NCBI RefSeq assembly: GCF_900115295.1
Contig: NZ_FOVZ01000007.1
Span: forward strand, 1-64,000
Reading direction: 5' to 3'
From: Sphingomonas sp. OK281
GTDB lineage: Bacteria; Pseudomonadota; Alphaproteobacteria; Sphingomonadales; Sphingomonadaceae
Length of the DNA: 64,000 bases
The number at the start of each line of letters is the position of its first letter. Within the stretch, counting starts at the first letter, position 1. Positions 53,785-63,009 of this stretch are shown piece after piece. Under the pieces are notes generated by a model. It did not search any database. It was not told where the DNA came from and worked only from the letters and a program-made list of their open reading frames with translations. Both the position numbers and the translations under genes were made by a program.

Positions 53785-56760
53785 ATGTTGCAGCGTGAAA
53801 CGATAAGGTTGTTCGCGATGGGCTCGGCCATGGTGGCGCTTTCTATAGGACTTGCCGCTACGGAAGCGCTAGCTGCTCCGATACCAAGCCAAATACACGA
53901 CCCCGAAGTGAAGCAGACGCGTGCTGAACGCAGCGCGAAGCGCAAGGCTGTGCGGGAGACGCGCCGCTCGGCGCGCGCTGGTAAGGTTGCCGCTCATACT
54001 CGTCGCATCGAAGGATCCCCAACTGTCGCCGGTGGCGACATCATCGTCACCGGTATCCGGCAGAGCGTCCAGAACTCGATCGATCGTAAACATCGTGCGC
54101 GACAGATCGTCGATGTCGTGACCGCGGAAGATGCGGGCAAGCTACCCGACAATAACGTCGTGGAGGCAATGGCGCGGGTAACAGGCGTCACCGTAACCCG
54201 CAGCCAGGGCCGCGCCAACGGCTACAACATTCGCGGTCTCGATGGTGTCCAAACGACCGTGAACGGTGTCGAATCTTCGACCGCACCGCTTCCGGGCGGC
54301 GCCGGCCGCACTCTGGCGCTCGAAAGCGTTCCCGCAGAACTGGTCAAGTCGATCGAAGTCTACAAGACCCGCACAGCTGATCAGATCGAAGGCGGCATCG
54401 GCGGATCGGTCAACATCGAACTGCGCCGCCCGCTCGACCTGCGCAAAGGCTGGACCGTAGCAGGTGGCGTGAAAGAACAATATGGCGAACTGGGCAAGCT
54501 GTGGAGCCCCTCAGGAAGCCTGCTTGTCGCCAAACGGTTCGATACCGGAATTGGCGAGATGGGGTTCCTGATCAACGGCGCCTACAGCAAGCCTAAATAC
54601 CAGGAAGCCTATAACTACAGTGAGTCGCCCGATCTGGTCGGCTGCCCGACCTGTACGATCCGACAGAGTTTGCCAGCCGGCCAACGCGACACCGTGGTCA
54701 CGCCCTATAGAGCGGCCTATGGTGAAAACAGCGGTGAACGCGAACAAAAGTCGCTTAGCGCAGCGGTGCAATGGCGACCCAGCAGCAAGCTGAGCTTCGT
54801 TCTAGAGGGGTCATATTTCGGCGAGGAGTCGAGCGATCAGTTCAATTCGCTCTTCCTGCGGACGCGCGAGGATTACTACACGCTTCGCAATGTCCGGGTT
54901 TCGCCCGGCGGCGCGCTACTGGGATATGATATCCTCAATCTACCTACTGCTACCGGATCGATCGCAAATTTCGGCAAGGTAAACGCGGGTTTCACCGGCG
55001 GCCGATCCGATGGAAAGGCCAATACGTACCGCACCAATTTCGAAACCCACTTCGAATCTCCCGGCATCAGGATCGACTTCACGACTCAGTATCAGTGGAG
55101 CAACAACCAATATTATTCCAACGGCCATGTTGGCACGTATCTCGGCCTGACCTCGGCACGAGTCGACTTCGACTCGCCGGCGGTGAAGGGCAACGGTCCG
55201 TTCTTCGCCTTCAATGTCTCGCCGACGGACCCCGCCCTTGCCCGGCTGGAATCGCTTAACGACAATATTGGCGCGGGAGAAAATACGCAGTTCTCGGCAC
55301 AGACAGACCTTTGGAAAGAGTTGAGTTCCACTGGGTTGTTCCGATCGGCGAAGTTGGGCGCACGTTTGACGCGTAACACGTACGGCTATAACAGCAGCTA
55401 TCGATTTGCCGGCTGGTTCGATCCCGTGCGGCAGCCACTGTTATCCGCTCTTCCGGGCGTCAGCGCGGTTACGATCACGCCGGAACTTCCGGGCGGCTCA
55501 CCGCTGTCCTGGGTACAGCTGAACAGCGATCAGCTGTACAACAACTGGCCCGCGGTGACAAAGTTCATCACAGCCAACAATCCGGAATTTCTTGACGGCA
55601 TCGGCAGGGATGCTGGCGTAGCATCGTTGTTCGGTACGGATCGTCCAAATGCCGACGATATCGTCTATTCCAGCCAGTCTAAGGAAAACACGTTCGCGGC
55701 GTACGCCACCGTGGATTATGCTTTCAAGGCGGCTTTCCCGATCGACGGCAACGTCGGTCTGCGATACGTCAACACCTACGGCTCGATAACGGGCCGGAAC
55801 CTGCAGCTCGGCGCTCCGATCCTGAATCCGGCCGGCCAGCCCACGGGTGTTTTCGGACCAGATGTGGTGCAGGACACGGCGGTGAACCGCAATTACGTCG
55901 ACCTGCTTCCCAGCGCGTTTGCGACGGTTCACTTCACGGACAAGGTGCAGCTTCGCGGCAGTTACAGCTACAACGTGCAGCGTCCTAGCCTGTTCGATCT
56001 ACGCAACTGGCGGCAGATCGATTACCGTAATCCAGGGTCCCCCGTGTATGCGGGCAACCCTGCGCTGGTCCCGACGACGACCAACGACTATAATCTGGCA
56101 CTTGAATGGTATTTCGGGAAAGGCGGCATCATCTCGCTGACCGGCTTCTCCAAAAGCCAGAAGGGCTTCATCTATAACACTCGCCAGCGCGAGTTCGTGC
56201 CAGAACTCGGAGATACCCGCGACGTCTACAAAACGCGCAATGCCGGCCCGGGCAAGACGCAGGGGCTGGAGTTCCAGGCGACCGGTTTCTTCACCTTCCT
56301 CCCAGGCTTCCTGCGCAACTTCGGCGCAACCGCCAATGCCACCTGGATCCCCACGGCCGATCTTTCGCTTCCGGTGGAGGCCGCGATTCAGCCCGTTGAC
56401 GGCCCGACCGCGTACGATCTGGTCAAGCGACGTGCGCCCTTCGCATCACGCTGGTCCTACAATCTGATCGGTTATTACGAAACGGCGATGTTCAGCGCGC
56501 GACTGGCGTATAACTGGCGGTCGGAATACCAGACCGCCGTCGATGCTGTAAACCAGTCCTACATCATTTCGTCGAGGGCGACGGGACGGCTGGACAGCGC
56601 GGTCAACCTCACGCCGATCAAGTATCTGACCTTCACAATCGAGGCGCAGAACATGCTCAACGCGGTCGACAAGAGCTTCTACTTCATCAATCCCGATTTG
56701 CCCAACGGCGTACGCGCCATGGGCCGCACGGTAACGGCGGGGGCGCGCTTCCGCTTCTAG
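53785..56760 (+). CDS. TonB-dependent receptor (TonB-Xanth-Caul type) of the arabinoside locus
   Basis: 991 residues. A signal peptide ends near ATEALA. An unusual stretch of about 35 Arg/Lys-rich residues (TRAERSAKRKAVRETRRSA) precedes the TonB box DIIVTGIRQSVQ. The plug has DAGKLPDNNVVEAMARVTGV and YNIRGLDGVQTTVNG. The barrel ends GARFRF. This receptor class commonly imports glycans. The ATG at 53785 follows aaggggga. A longer open frame upstream lacks a site. The GH127 gene begins 93 bp after the stop on the same strand, so both probably form one transcription unit. Confidence 0.92.
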   Translation: MLQRETIRLFAMGSAMVALSIGLAATEALAAPIPSQIHDPEVKQTRAERSAKRKAVRETRRSARAGKVAAHTRRIEGSPTVAGGDIIVTGIRQSVQNSIDRKHRARQIVDVVTAEDAGKLPDNNVVEAMARVTGVTVTRSQGRANGYNIRGLDGVQTTVNGVESSTAPLPGGAGRTLALESVPAELVKSIEVYKTRTADQIEGGIGGSVNIELRRPLDLRKGWTVAGGVKEQYGELGKLWSPSGSLLVAKRFDTGIGEMGFLINGAYSKPKYQEAYNYSESPDLVGCPTCTIRQSLPAGQRDTVVTPYRAAYGENSGEREQKSLSAAVQWRPSSKLSFVLEGSYFGEESSDQFNSLFLRTREDYYTLRNVRVSPGGALLGYDILNLPTATGSIANFGKVNAGFTGGRSDGKANTYRTNFETHFESPGIRIDFTTQYQWSNNQYYSNGHVGTYLGLTSARVDFDSPAVKGNGPFFAFNVSPTDPALARLESLNDNIGAGENTQFSAQTDLWKELSSTGLFRSAKLGARLTRNTYGYNSSYRFAGWFDPVRQPLLSALPGVSAVTITPELPGGSPLSWVQLNSDQLYNNWPAVTKFITANNPEFLDGIGRDAGVASLFGTDRPNADDIVYSSQSKENTFAAYATVDYAFKAAFPIDGNVGLRYVNTYGSITGRNLQLGAPILNPAGQPTGVFGPDVVQDTAVNRNYVDLLPSAFATVHFTDKVQLRGSYSYNVQRPSLFDLRNWRQIDYRNPGSPVYAGNPALVPTTTNDYNLALEWYFGKGGIISLTGFSKSQKGFIYNTRQREFVPELGDTRDVYKTRNAGPGKTQGLEFQATGFFTFLPGFLRNFGATANATWIPTADLSLPVEAAIQPVDGPTAYDLVKRRAPFASRWSYNLIGYYETAMFSARLAYNWRSEYQTAVDAVNQSYIISSRATGRLDSAVNLTPIKYLTFTIEAQNMLNAVDKSFYFINPDLPNGVRAMGRTVTAGARFRF

Positions 56761-56853
56761 AAGTCAGGTTGCGAGTATAGAAATCCGTGATCGGCCGGGA
56801 TGCCCCCTACCCGGCCGATTGCGCGTCCAGCGTGTGATCTCAAGGAAGTCCCT

Positions 56854-59745
56854 ATGCATCATCGTCCTGTCGCTGACTCGGCAACCCAATCGAATGATAG
56901 CGCTGCCGAGCAGGTAACGCCCGACCGCCGCATGATCTTGAAGGCAGGTGCCGGAACAGCGCTGGCGGCAATCGCGGTGCAGGGCTTCGCTGCGTCACCG
57001 GCTGATCCTGCGAAGGCCAAGGTCGCTAGCGTCAACCTGGCCAAGGTCGCCATCCCGAGCGGCGCCCATGTTTCGGGCGACACCAGCTTCGCGGCTTTGA
57101 ACAATGGTGCAGAGCCGACGAGTTCGGCGGATGCAGCCCATGGCGCGTACGGAACATGGCCCCGCACGGACCCGCAGGCGATCGAATATCGCTGGACGCA
57201 GCCGGTTTCGACCGACGCAATCGAAGTCTATTGGTGGCAGGACGGCCAAGGTATCGGGCTGCCTCGGTCGGTACGGATTCTGTACTGGGACGGATCATCT
57301 TTCGTACCCGTGCGCAATGCGAAGGGCGCCGAACCGAGCGCTGATCACTTCAACCGCACCAGCTTCGCGCCAGTTACGACCGACCAGCTGCGGCTGGAGG
57401 TTACCGGTGACGGCGCTAAGTCGATCGGTGTGCTGCAATGGCGCGTGTGGAGCGTCGGCGCGGTGCCGAGCTTCGCGCCGGTGGTCGCGGCCGGGATCGA
57501 TCGCTCGGTGGTACTCGGTGGCCAGACCTATCTCGCGGGCAAGGCAGATTGGCTGCAACGGGCGCCCGGCGACATCGTCCGCTGGAGCAAAGCGAGCGGT
57601 CCCGGCACCGTCGCGTTTGCCGATGCAACTTCACCCGTAACGCGCGCCACCGTGTCGGCGCCGGGCGATTATATTCTTCGGCTGGCTGCAGCGGGACGTG
57701 GCAAGTCGACTGACTCGCTGATTCATCTGCACGCTGTTGCGGCACCGCCCGCCAAGCGGCTCGACGTCGTCTATACCACCCGCTACGCGATCCACAGTTC
57801 GCTTTGGAACGCGCGCGCCAAAGCGCTAATCGTCAACTGGATCCCCCATTGCATCGCCTATTGCGAGCGGACCGACCTGAAGATCGGCGAAGGCGGACTC
57901 GATAATTTCATAGAAGCGGGCAAGGCGTTGCGCGGCGAACCCCACGATCGCCACAAAGGGTATGTGTTCGCAAACGCATGGGTCCACCAGACGGTCGAGT
58001 CGATGTGCATCGCGCTGATGGTCGACCCGCAGGGTGATGCCGAAGTGGCCAATGCGCAGGATCGCATGCGCGGTACGCTGACGCGCTGGATCCCGATCAT
58101 CCTCGCCGCGCAGGAACCTGACGGGTACCTCCACACAGCCTACACGCTCGCGAACCGGGCCCATTGGCCGGAGCGCTGGTCGCCCGAACATCGCGGCGAT
58201 CACGAAGGCTATGTCGCGGGGTATTTCATCGAGTCCGCGATCAATCACCACACGCTCACTAACGGCAGGGATCTCAGGCTCTATAACGCCGCCAAGAGAC
58301 TCGCGGATTGCTGGGTCGCGAACCTGGGTCCTAGCAAGAAAGCATGGTTTGACGGGCATCAGGAGATGGAGCAGGCGCTGGTCCGGTTCGGGCGCTTCGT
58401 CAACGATGTCGAGGGCGACGGCCGGGGCGACGCCTACATTACGCTCGCGCGCTTCCTGCTGGACTCGCGCGAGGGCGGATCCGAGTATGATCAGAGCCAC
58501 CTGCCCCCCGAACAACAATATGAGGCGGTCGGCCATGCGGTTCGCGCGGTGTATTTCTATTCGGGGATGGCGGACATCGCGGCCGAAACCGGCGATCGGG
58601 ATTACCAAAGCGCGGCAATGTCGCTTTGGGACAACATGGTGAACCGCAAATACTACGTGACCGGCGGGGTCGGAAGCGGCGACACCGCGGAGGGGTTCGG
58701 CGAGGATTACGCGCTGCGCAACGACGCCTATTGCGAATCCTGCTCGAGCTGCGGGCTAATCTTCTTTCAGTATAAGATGAACCTGTCGTACCATGATGCA
58801 AAATACGCCGATCTTTATGAGGAGACGATGTATAACGCGCTGCTGGGTTCGACCGATCTTGCCGGGCGAACGTTTACCTATACCAACCCCCTGAACGATA
58901 CCGAGCGGGCGAAGTGGCATGTCTGTCCATGCTGCGTCGGGAATATCCCACGGACGCTGTTGATGATGCCAACCTGGGCGTATGTTAAAGGCGACGACGG
59001 ACTGTACGTGAATCTCTTCGTCGGCAGCCGTATCGATGTCGGCAAGATCGCCGGTACACAAGTCGAGATGGTGCAGGACACGGACTATCCATGGAAGGGT
59101 GCGGTCGCCATCACGGTCAATCCCGGCGAGCGCCGCCACTTCTCTATCCGCGTCCGCGTGCCGGATCGCAGGACCAGTCGGCTGTATACCGCAGAGCCAG
59201 AGGTGAAGGGCTTGCTTCGCCTGTCCGTGAACGGCGTCACGGTCCCAGTTCGGATCGAGAAGGGCTATGCCGTCATCACGCGCGACTGGGCTAGGGGGGA
59301 TCGGATCGAGTTCGAATTGCCGATGACGGTGCAACGCGTGAAAGGGGACCCGCGGATCGAGGCAACCCGCGGCAAGGTCGCACTGCGCTACGGACCGCTG
59401 GTCTACAATGTCGAACGCACAGATCAGGCGAGGATCGATATCCCGCTCGCAACGACTGCGTTGACGCCGCATTGGGAAGACGACCTGCTCGGCGGGGTCA
59501 CGGTCATCCGCGGCACTTGGGCCGATGGATCGCCAATGACCGCCATTCCCAATTTCGCACGGATGAACCGGACAGGCGACCCGATCCGCGAATTCCCGTC
59601 TGGCGAAGAGACGGTGCAATATGCTCCGGGCGCGACCTTAGGCGCCAGCGACGCCGCTGGCGCCAATACGAAGGATTCGCCTCCCCCGCCCGTGCAAAGA
59701 GGCCGTTCGCCGCGCTCGGTCGTGTGGATCACCGACGTGACCTAA
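56854..59745 (+). CDS. Secreted GH127-family beta-L-arabinofuranosidase
   Basis: 963 residues. A twin-arginine signal (DRRMILKAGAGTALAAIAV) is followed by a discoidin-like domain at about 60-205 and an Ig-like domain at about 208-305. The GH127 catalytic domain follows. Zinc ligands and nucleophile of the family are visible: E628-S-C630 in YCESCSS, and C691-P-C693-C694 in WHVCPCCVG, where Cys693 would be the nucleophile by alignment with HypBA1. GH127 enzymes remove beta-1,2-L-arabinofuranose from plant hydroxyproline-linked chains. ATG 56854 follows aaggaag. It is coupled by position to the TonB receptor upstream. Confidence 0.88.
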   Translation: MHHRPVADSATQSNDSAAEQVTPDRRMILKAGAGTALAAIAVQGFAASPADPAKAKVASVNLAKVAIPSGAHVSGDTSFAALNNGAEPTSSADAAHGAYGTWPRTDPQAIEYRWTQPVSTDAIEVYWWQDGQGIGLPRSVRILYWDGSSFVPVRNAKGAEPSADHFNRTSFAPVTTDQLRLEVTGDGAKSIGVLQWRVWSVGAVPSFAPVVAAGIDRSVVLGGQTYLAGKADWLQRAPGDIVRWSKASGPGTVAFADATSPVTRATVSAPGDYILRLAAAGRGKSTDSLIHLHAVAAPPAKRLDVVYTTRYAIHSSLWNARAKALIVNWIPHCIAYCERTDLKIGEGGLDNFIEAGKALRGEPHDRHKGYVFANAWVHQTVESMCIALMVDPQGDAEVANAQDRMRGTLTRWIPIILAAQEPDGYLHTAYTLANRAHWPERWSPEHRGDHEGYVAGYFIESAINHHTLTNGRDLRLYNAAKRLADCWVANLGPSKKAWFDGHQEMEQALVRFGRFVNDVEGDGRGDAYITLARFLLDSREGGSEYDQSHLPPEQQYEAVGHAVRAVYFYSGMADIAAETGDRDYQSAAMSLWDNMVNRKYYVTGGVGSGDTAEGFGEDYALRNDAYCESCSSCGLIFFQYKMNLSYHDAKYADLYEETMYNALLGSTDLAGRTFTYTNPLNDTERAKWHVCPCCVGNIPRTLLMMPTWAYVKGDDGLYVNLFVGSRIDVGKIAGTQVEMVQDTDYPWKGAVAITVNPGERRHFSIRVRVPDRRTSRLYTAEPEVKGLLRLSVNGVTVPVRIEKGYAVITRDWARGDRIEFELPMTVQRVKGDPRIEATRGKVALRYGPLVYNVERTDQARIDIPLATTALTPHWEDDLLGGVTVIRGTWADGSPMTAIPNFARMNRTGDPIREFPSGEETVQYAPGATLGASDAAGANTKDSPPPPVQRGRSPRSVVWITDVT

Positions 59746-59889
59746 CGCGACAGGGTCATACCGACCGAACTTCGCCACCTCCGATACCGCGACGAGATGA
59801 TGCCGCGTGCATTGATCTCGTCGCGCAACCGGGGCGCCTACACCTCAGTTCACGAGTCAAACAGACGCCGCCCAAACGGAGTAACGCCA

Positions 59890-60324
59890 TTGTCTCACCC
59901 CGTTGTCGACCATATCGACCTGGAAAATCCTTACTTCGTTCGCAACCTTATTCGGCGTTGCTCGGATGGCGATCACGAGTGCCAACTCCGAATATGGCTA
60001 CCAGTCCAGATGGACGATGGGTGCTGGCTATCGGCTATTCACATTACTGATCTGGGGTTACCCTCAATATCCGCCATGCCGGGGGACGATCCCTTGGGCG
60101 CCCTTCTGCGCGCCCTTGCCTTCGCTAGAGACGTCGTAGACCATAAAGATGGGGTCTTCTTGTTCTCCAATTCTAACTGGGAAGGTGCCGGCCTGCCGAT
60201 CTCTCTCATGGGGGTCTCTACACCCAAAGAACTTGCTGCCATGGAGGCTCAGGCACTGGCTTTGAAATACGATGCGATTGAGGCGTTCAACGCTCGCATG
60301 TCCAATGCTCCGACGGTTGAGTGA
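59890..60324 (+). CDS. Small DUF6968-like cytosolic protein
   Basis: 144 residues from TTG 59890, which lies 8 bp behind acggag. An ATG at 59797 in frame would add an unlikely Arg-rich leader. Segments WLPVQMDDGCWLSAIHIT and GDDPLGALLRALAFARDVVDH follow the pattern of short immunity-type proteins of the DUF6968 kind, a tentative match. No toxin is adjacent. It converges with the metallopeptidase-like gene (33 bp between stops). Function is not assigned. Confidence 0.5.
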   Translation: MSHPVVDHIDLENPYFVRNLIRRCSDGDHECQLRIWLPVQMDDGCWLSAIHITDLGLPSISAMPGDDPLGALLRALAFARDVVDHKDGVFLFSNSNWEGAGLPISLMGVSTPKELAAMEAQALALKYDAIEAFNARMSNAPTVE

Positions 60325-60357
60325 CGGGCTTCACCGGATCCAGTATCGTCCAATCAC

Positions 60358-61299
60358 TCAGCAGTCGGCAGCCGTGCTAATCGGGATTGTCCCCGGCGGA
60401 ACACGTGCGGGATGCTGCCAGAAGATGTCGGCGGTCAGGTGATGACGGTTGCCGTAGACGCGCCTCAGAACGGCGAAGAGCAAGGAATCATGTCGTTGCA
60501 GATCTGCCGCCGACAAGATCCTTACACCGTCGACGACCGCCAGCTTGTTCGACTCGAACCAGAATTGGGTTCCCTCTGCCCAATATTCCTGCACGGTGGT
60601 CTCGCCGTATTCGCCCTCCCATAGATCATGCTGCTTGGCGTTCGCATAAGCGCGCTCGACCGCGTGATAAAGCGCAGGGTCGGCGGTTTCTGCTGCTTCG
60701 AGGATCGCATGCGAAAACTCATGGACCAGAATATTTTCGCCGTAATAGCGCGTGCCAGGCACCCCAAGCAGGTTCTCTGCCGCACCGCTGGTTAGCTCGC
60801 CGCCCATGCCGCGCGCGCGCGCGTTCCAATAATCGCGGTCGGTCAGTCGGCCGATCCACTCCTGGTAGTGCTTCCGCTCGCACCGCGTCAGGCGGGGATC
60901 GTCCGCAGCAGGCTTTTTCCAGTCACGCTGCTCGGGCAAGTCGAGTGTGCCCTCGCTCTCGGCCATCACGACAATCCGCTGCCGACGCCCGACCAATGCC
61001 CGGGCAAGATCGGGACGTTTGGCCAGCATCTCCGCCACCAGCGACTGCGCCGCGCGCAATGCGCTGTCCGGCACGACGCCTGAACTGCTGACCGGGATAC
61101 CGTCCACGTCGAGCGACCGGGTGTAGAACGGATCGAGCTTCAGGCTCGGCGAAGGCGGGAGGATCGCCTGCATCGGCACCGCAGTCGTCGCCGCACACCC
61201 TGCCAACATCGCCGCCGCCGCCAGCACTGTGTTGCGGCGCCATGCCGTCGTGCAGACAGGCCTTGTCGTTCGGGTAAGTGCGCAAGACAGATACGCCAT
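60358..61299 (-). CDS. Lipoprotein with HEFSH zinc-metallopeptidase motif
   Basis: 313 residues. The lipoprotein signal is unusually long, with lipobox LAGC at Cys35 and Trp-Arg-Arg before the hydrophobic core. A zinc-binding HEFSH helix is visible in ENILVHEFSHAILEAAE, and a possible third-ligand region is in TTVQEYWAEGTQFWFES about 45 residues later, a gluzincin-like layout. Family members are mostly uncharacterised. The ATG at 61299 is the most likely start; TTG/ATG at 61347 gives a longer leader. It lies 83 bp downstream of the GH27 gene on the same strand. A role in trimming glycoprotein backbones is inference. Confidence 0.65.
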   Translation of the reverse strand: MAYLSCALTRTTRPVCTTAWRRNTVLAAAAMLAGCAATTAVPMQAILPPSPSLKLDPFYTRSLDVDGIPVSSSGVVPDSALRAAQSLVAEMLAKRPDLARALVGRRQRIVVMAESEGTLDLPEQRDWKKPAADDPRLTRCERKHYQEWIGRLTDRDYWNARARGMGGELTSGAAENLLGVPGTRYYGENILVHEFSHAILEAAETADPALYHAVERAYANAKQHDLWEGEYGETTVQEYWAEGTQFWFESNKLAVVDGVRILSAADLQRHDSLLFAVLRRVYGNRHHLTADIFWQHPARVPPGTIPISTAADC

Positions 61300-61382
61300 T
61301 CGGCATTGTTCCTGAGGAAACCGATTGTAGTTGCATCGAAGCGTCAAGGTCGAGAGCCGAACGCGCGCCGATTACGATCTCA

Positions 61383-62936
61383 TCATTGACCAGATTTAGA
61401 TAAGCGGGAAGCTTCCCCGCGTACGCGCAGCAACACCGCGCCATGGCCCGGGACCGCGAACTGCGTACGCGATGCAGCAATATCCTTACTCGTCCATATA
61501 TCCCTGATGGCGGTGATGATGTTCAGGCCCGCGTCAATCGGCCGGAGATCAATCGACGTCGGCGTCGTCGCGCGATTGAACAGCGCGAGCGCGACGGTGC
61601 CGTCGGCGAGATGCTTGGACCAGATCACCGTGTCGCCTTCGCTGCGGACCGCCCTGCCCTGCACCCCAGCAGGATCCTGATCGATCGCGATCACGCCAGG
61701 ATTTTCGAGCAACCGACGGGTCGCCGCATCCGTCTGGCGCAGGTCGTGGCCCATCATCAACGGCGCCGCCGACATCGCCCACAGCGTCATGTGCGTAACG
61801 TACTCGTCACTGCTCATGCCGCCATTGCCCAGTTCGAGCATGTCGGGATCGTTCCATCCACCGGGTCCAGCATGGCCGAACTTCGGATTACGATCGAAGC
61901 CGATCTCGGCCATCGTCTTGTAGGTATCGGTAATGTCGCCGGTGGTACGCCACAGATGCCCGCCGACCGATCGGCCCCATGCAGCGACATCGAACCGACC
62001 ATATTCGCACAGCGAATAGACAATCGAGCGGCCCGTGGCACGCAACGCCGCACCCATCTCGGCATAGCTGCGCCGTACCGTATCGGCATCGGCATAGAAC
62101 CATTCGCCCGAGCACAAGTCGTATTTGACGTAATCGACACCCCAGGACGCGAAGGTCTTCGCGTCCTGGGCGACATGGCCGTAGCTTCCCTCATACCCGG
62201 CACAGGTCCGCGGTCCCGGCGAACTGTAGATCCCGAACTTCAGCCCGCGCGCATGGACGTAGTCGGCGAGCCCCTTCATGTCGGGGAACTTTGCATTAGG
62301 TTGCAGCACGCCCGCCGCATCGCGAGCGCCCTGCCAGCCATCGTCGATGTTGACGTAGCGATAACCGGCATCGCGCAGCCCGGTGGAGACCATCGCGTCG
62401 GCCATCGCCCGGACGGTCTTGTCGTCGATGCGGTCGGCGAACTTGTTCCAGCTGCTCCAGCCCATCGGCGGTGTCGCGGACAGCCCGTCCGGCACCAGCC
62501 TGGTGAGCGGCGGCAAGGCGGCGAACCGGAACGTGCGTGCGCGACGTTCGGCGACCGTCCCACGCCGTCCCGCCTGCACCACGTGCGACTCCCATATCCT
62601 GCCGTCGAGCGTGATGCCTTTTGGCCCCAGCGTAGCCGTCCACCGTCGCGTGGGGTTCGCGCGGTCATTAATGTTGCGGGTGGCAAAGCTCAGGCGGGTG
62701 CCGTCGATCACCGGATCGATCATCTCGACCGGACCGTACCACTGCGTCGTTACCCGCCCAGACAGCCCCGCGGCGGTACGATCGAGCTCCATCATCGTAA
62801 CGCCGGGGTTGGCTGGCGCCGCCTCAAAAATCCACACGCCTTCCAATCTTGCGGTGGTGGCGGGCGACGCTGTCGCACCCGAAACTGCAGAGGCCGCGAT
62901 CAGAACGCGCGCAATCGTGGCAACCCAGTGTCGCAT
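61383..62936 (-). CDS. Secreted GH27 alpha-galactosidase/beta-L-arabinopyranosidase family enzyme
   Basis: 517 residues. A signal peptide ends near SGATAS. An extra beta-domain of about 130 residues (LEGVWIFEAAPANPG to HVVQAGRRGT) precedes the catalytic barrel. GH27 marks: PPMGWSSWNKF, RYVNIDDGWQ, nucleophile Asp273 in YVKYDLCSG, acid/base Asp334 in LWRTTGDI, and GGWNDPDMLELGNGG. A C-terminal beta domain completes it. GH27 includes alpha-galactosidases and beta-L-arabinopyranosidases, which the sequence alone does not separate. ATG 62936 follows gggag. It stands between the permease and the metallopeptidase-like lipoprotein, all minus strand. Confidence 0.9.
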   Translation of the reverse strand: MRHWVATIARVLIAASAVSGATASPATTARLEGVWIFEAAPANPGVTMMELDRTAAGLSGRVTTQWYGPVEMIDPVIDGTRLSFATRNINDRANPTRRWTATLGPKGITLDGRIWESHVVQAGRRGTVAERRARTFRFAALPPLTRLVPDGLSATPPMGWSSWNKFADRIDDKTVRAMADAMVSTGLRDAGYRYVNIDDGWQGARDAAGVLQPNAKFPDMKGLADYVHARGLKFGIYSSPGPRTCAGYEGSYGHVAQDAKTFASWGVDYVKYDLCSGEWFYADADTVRRSYAEMGAALRATGRSIVYSLCEYGRFDVAAWGRSVGGHLWRTTGDITDTYKTMAEIGFDRNPKFGHAGPGGWNDPDMLELGNGGMSSDEYVTHMTLWAMSAAPLMMGHDLRQTDAATRRLLENPGVIAIDQDPAGVQGRAVRSEGDTVIWSKHLADGTVALALFNRATTPTSIDLRPIDAGLNIITAIRDIWTSKDIAASRTQFAVPGHGAVLLRVRGEASRLSKSGQ

Positions 62937-63009
62937 TGCGGGAGCTCCCGAGATCTGTGAAACGAAGAGTCGGCGCACGGCGCGCGCCGACTAGCTTAGG
63001 TATTGACGC

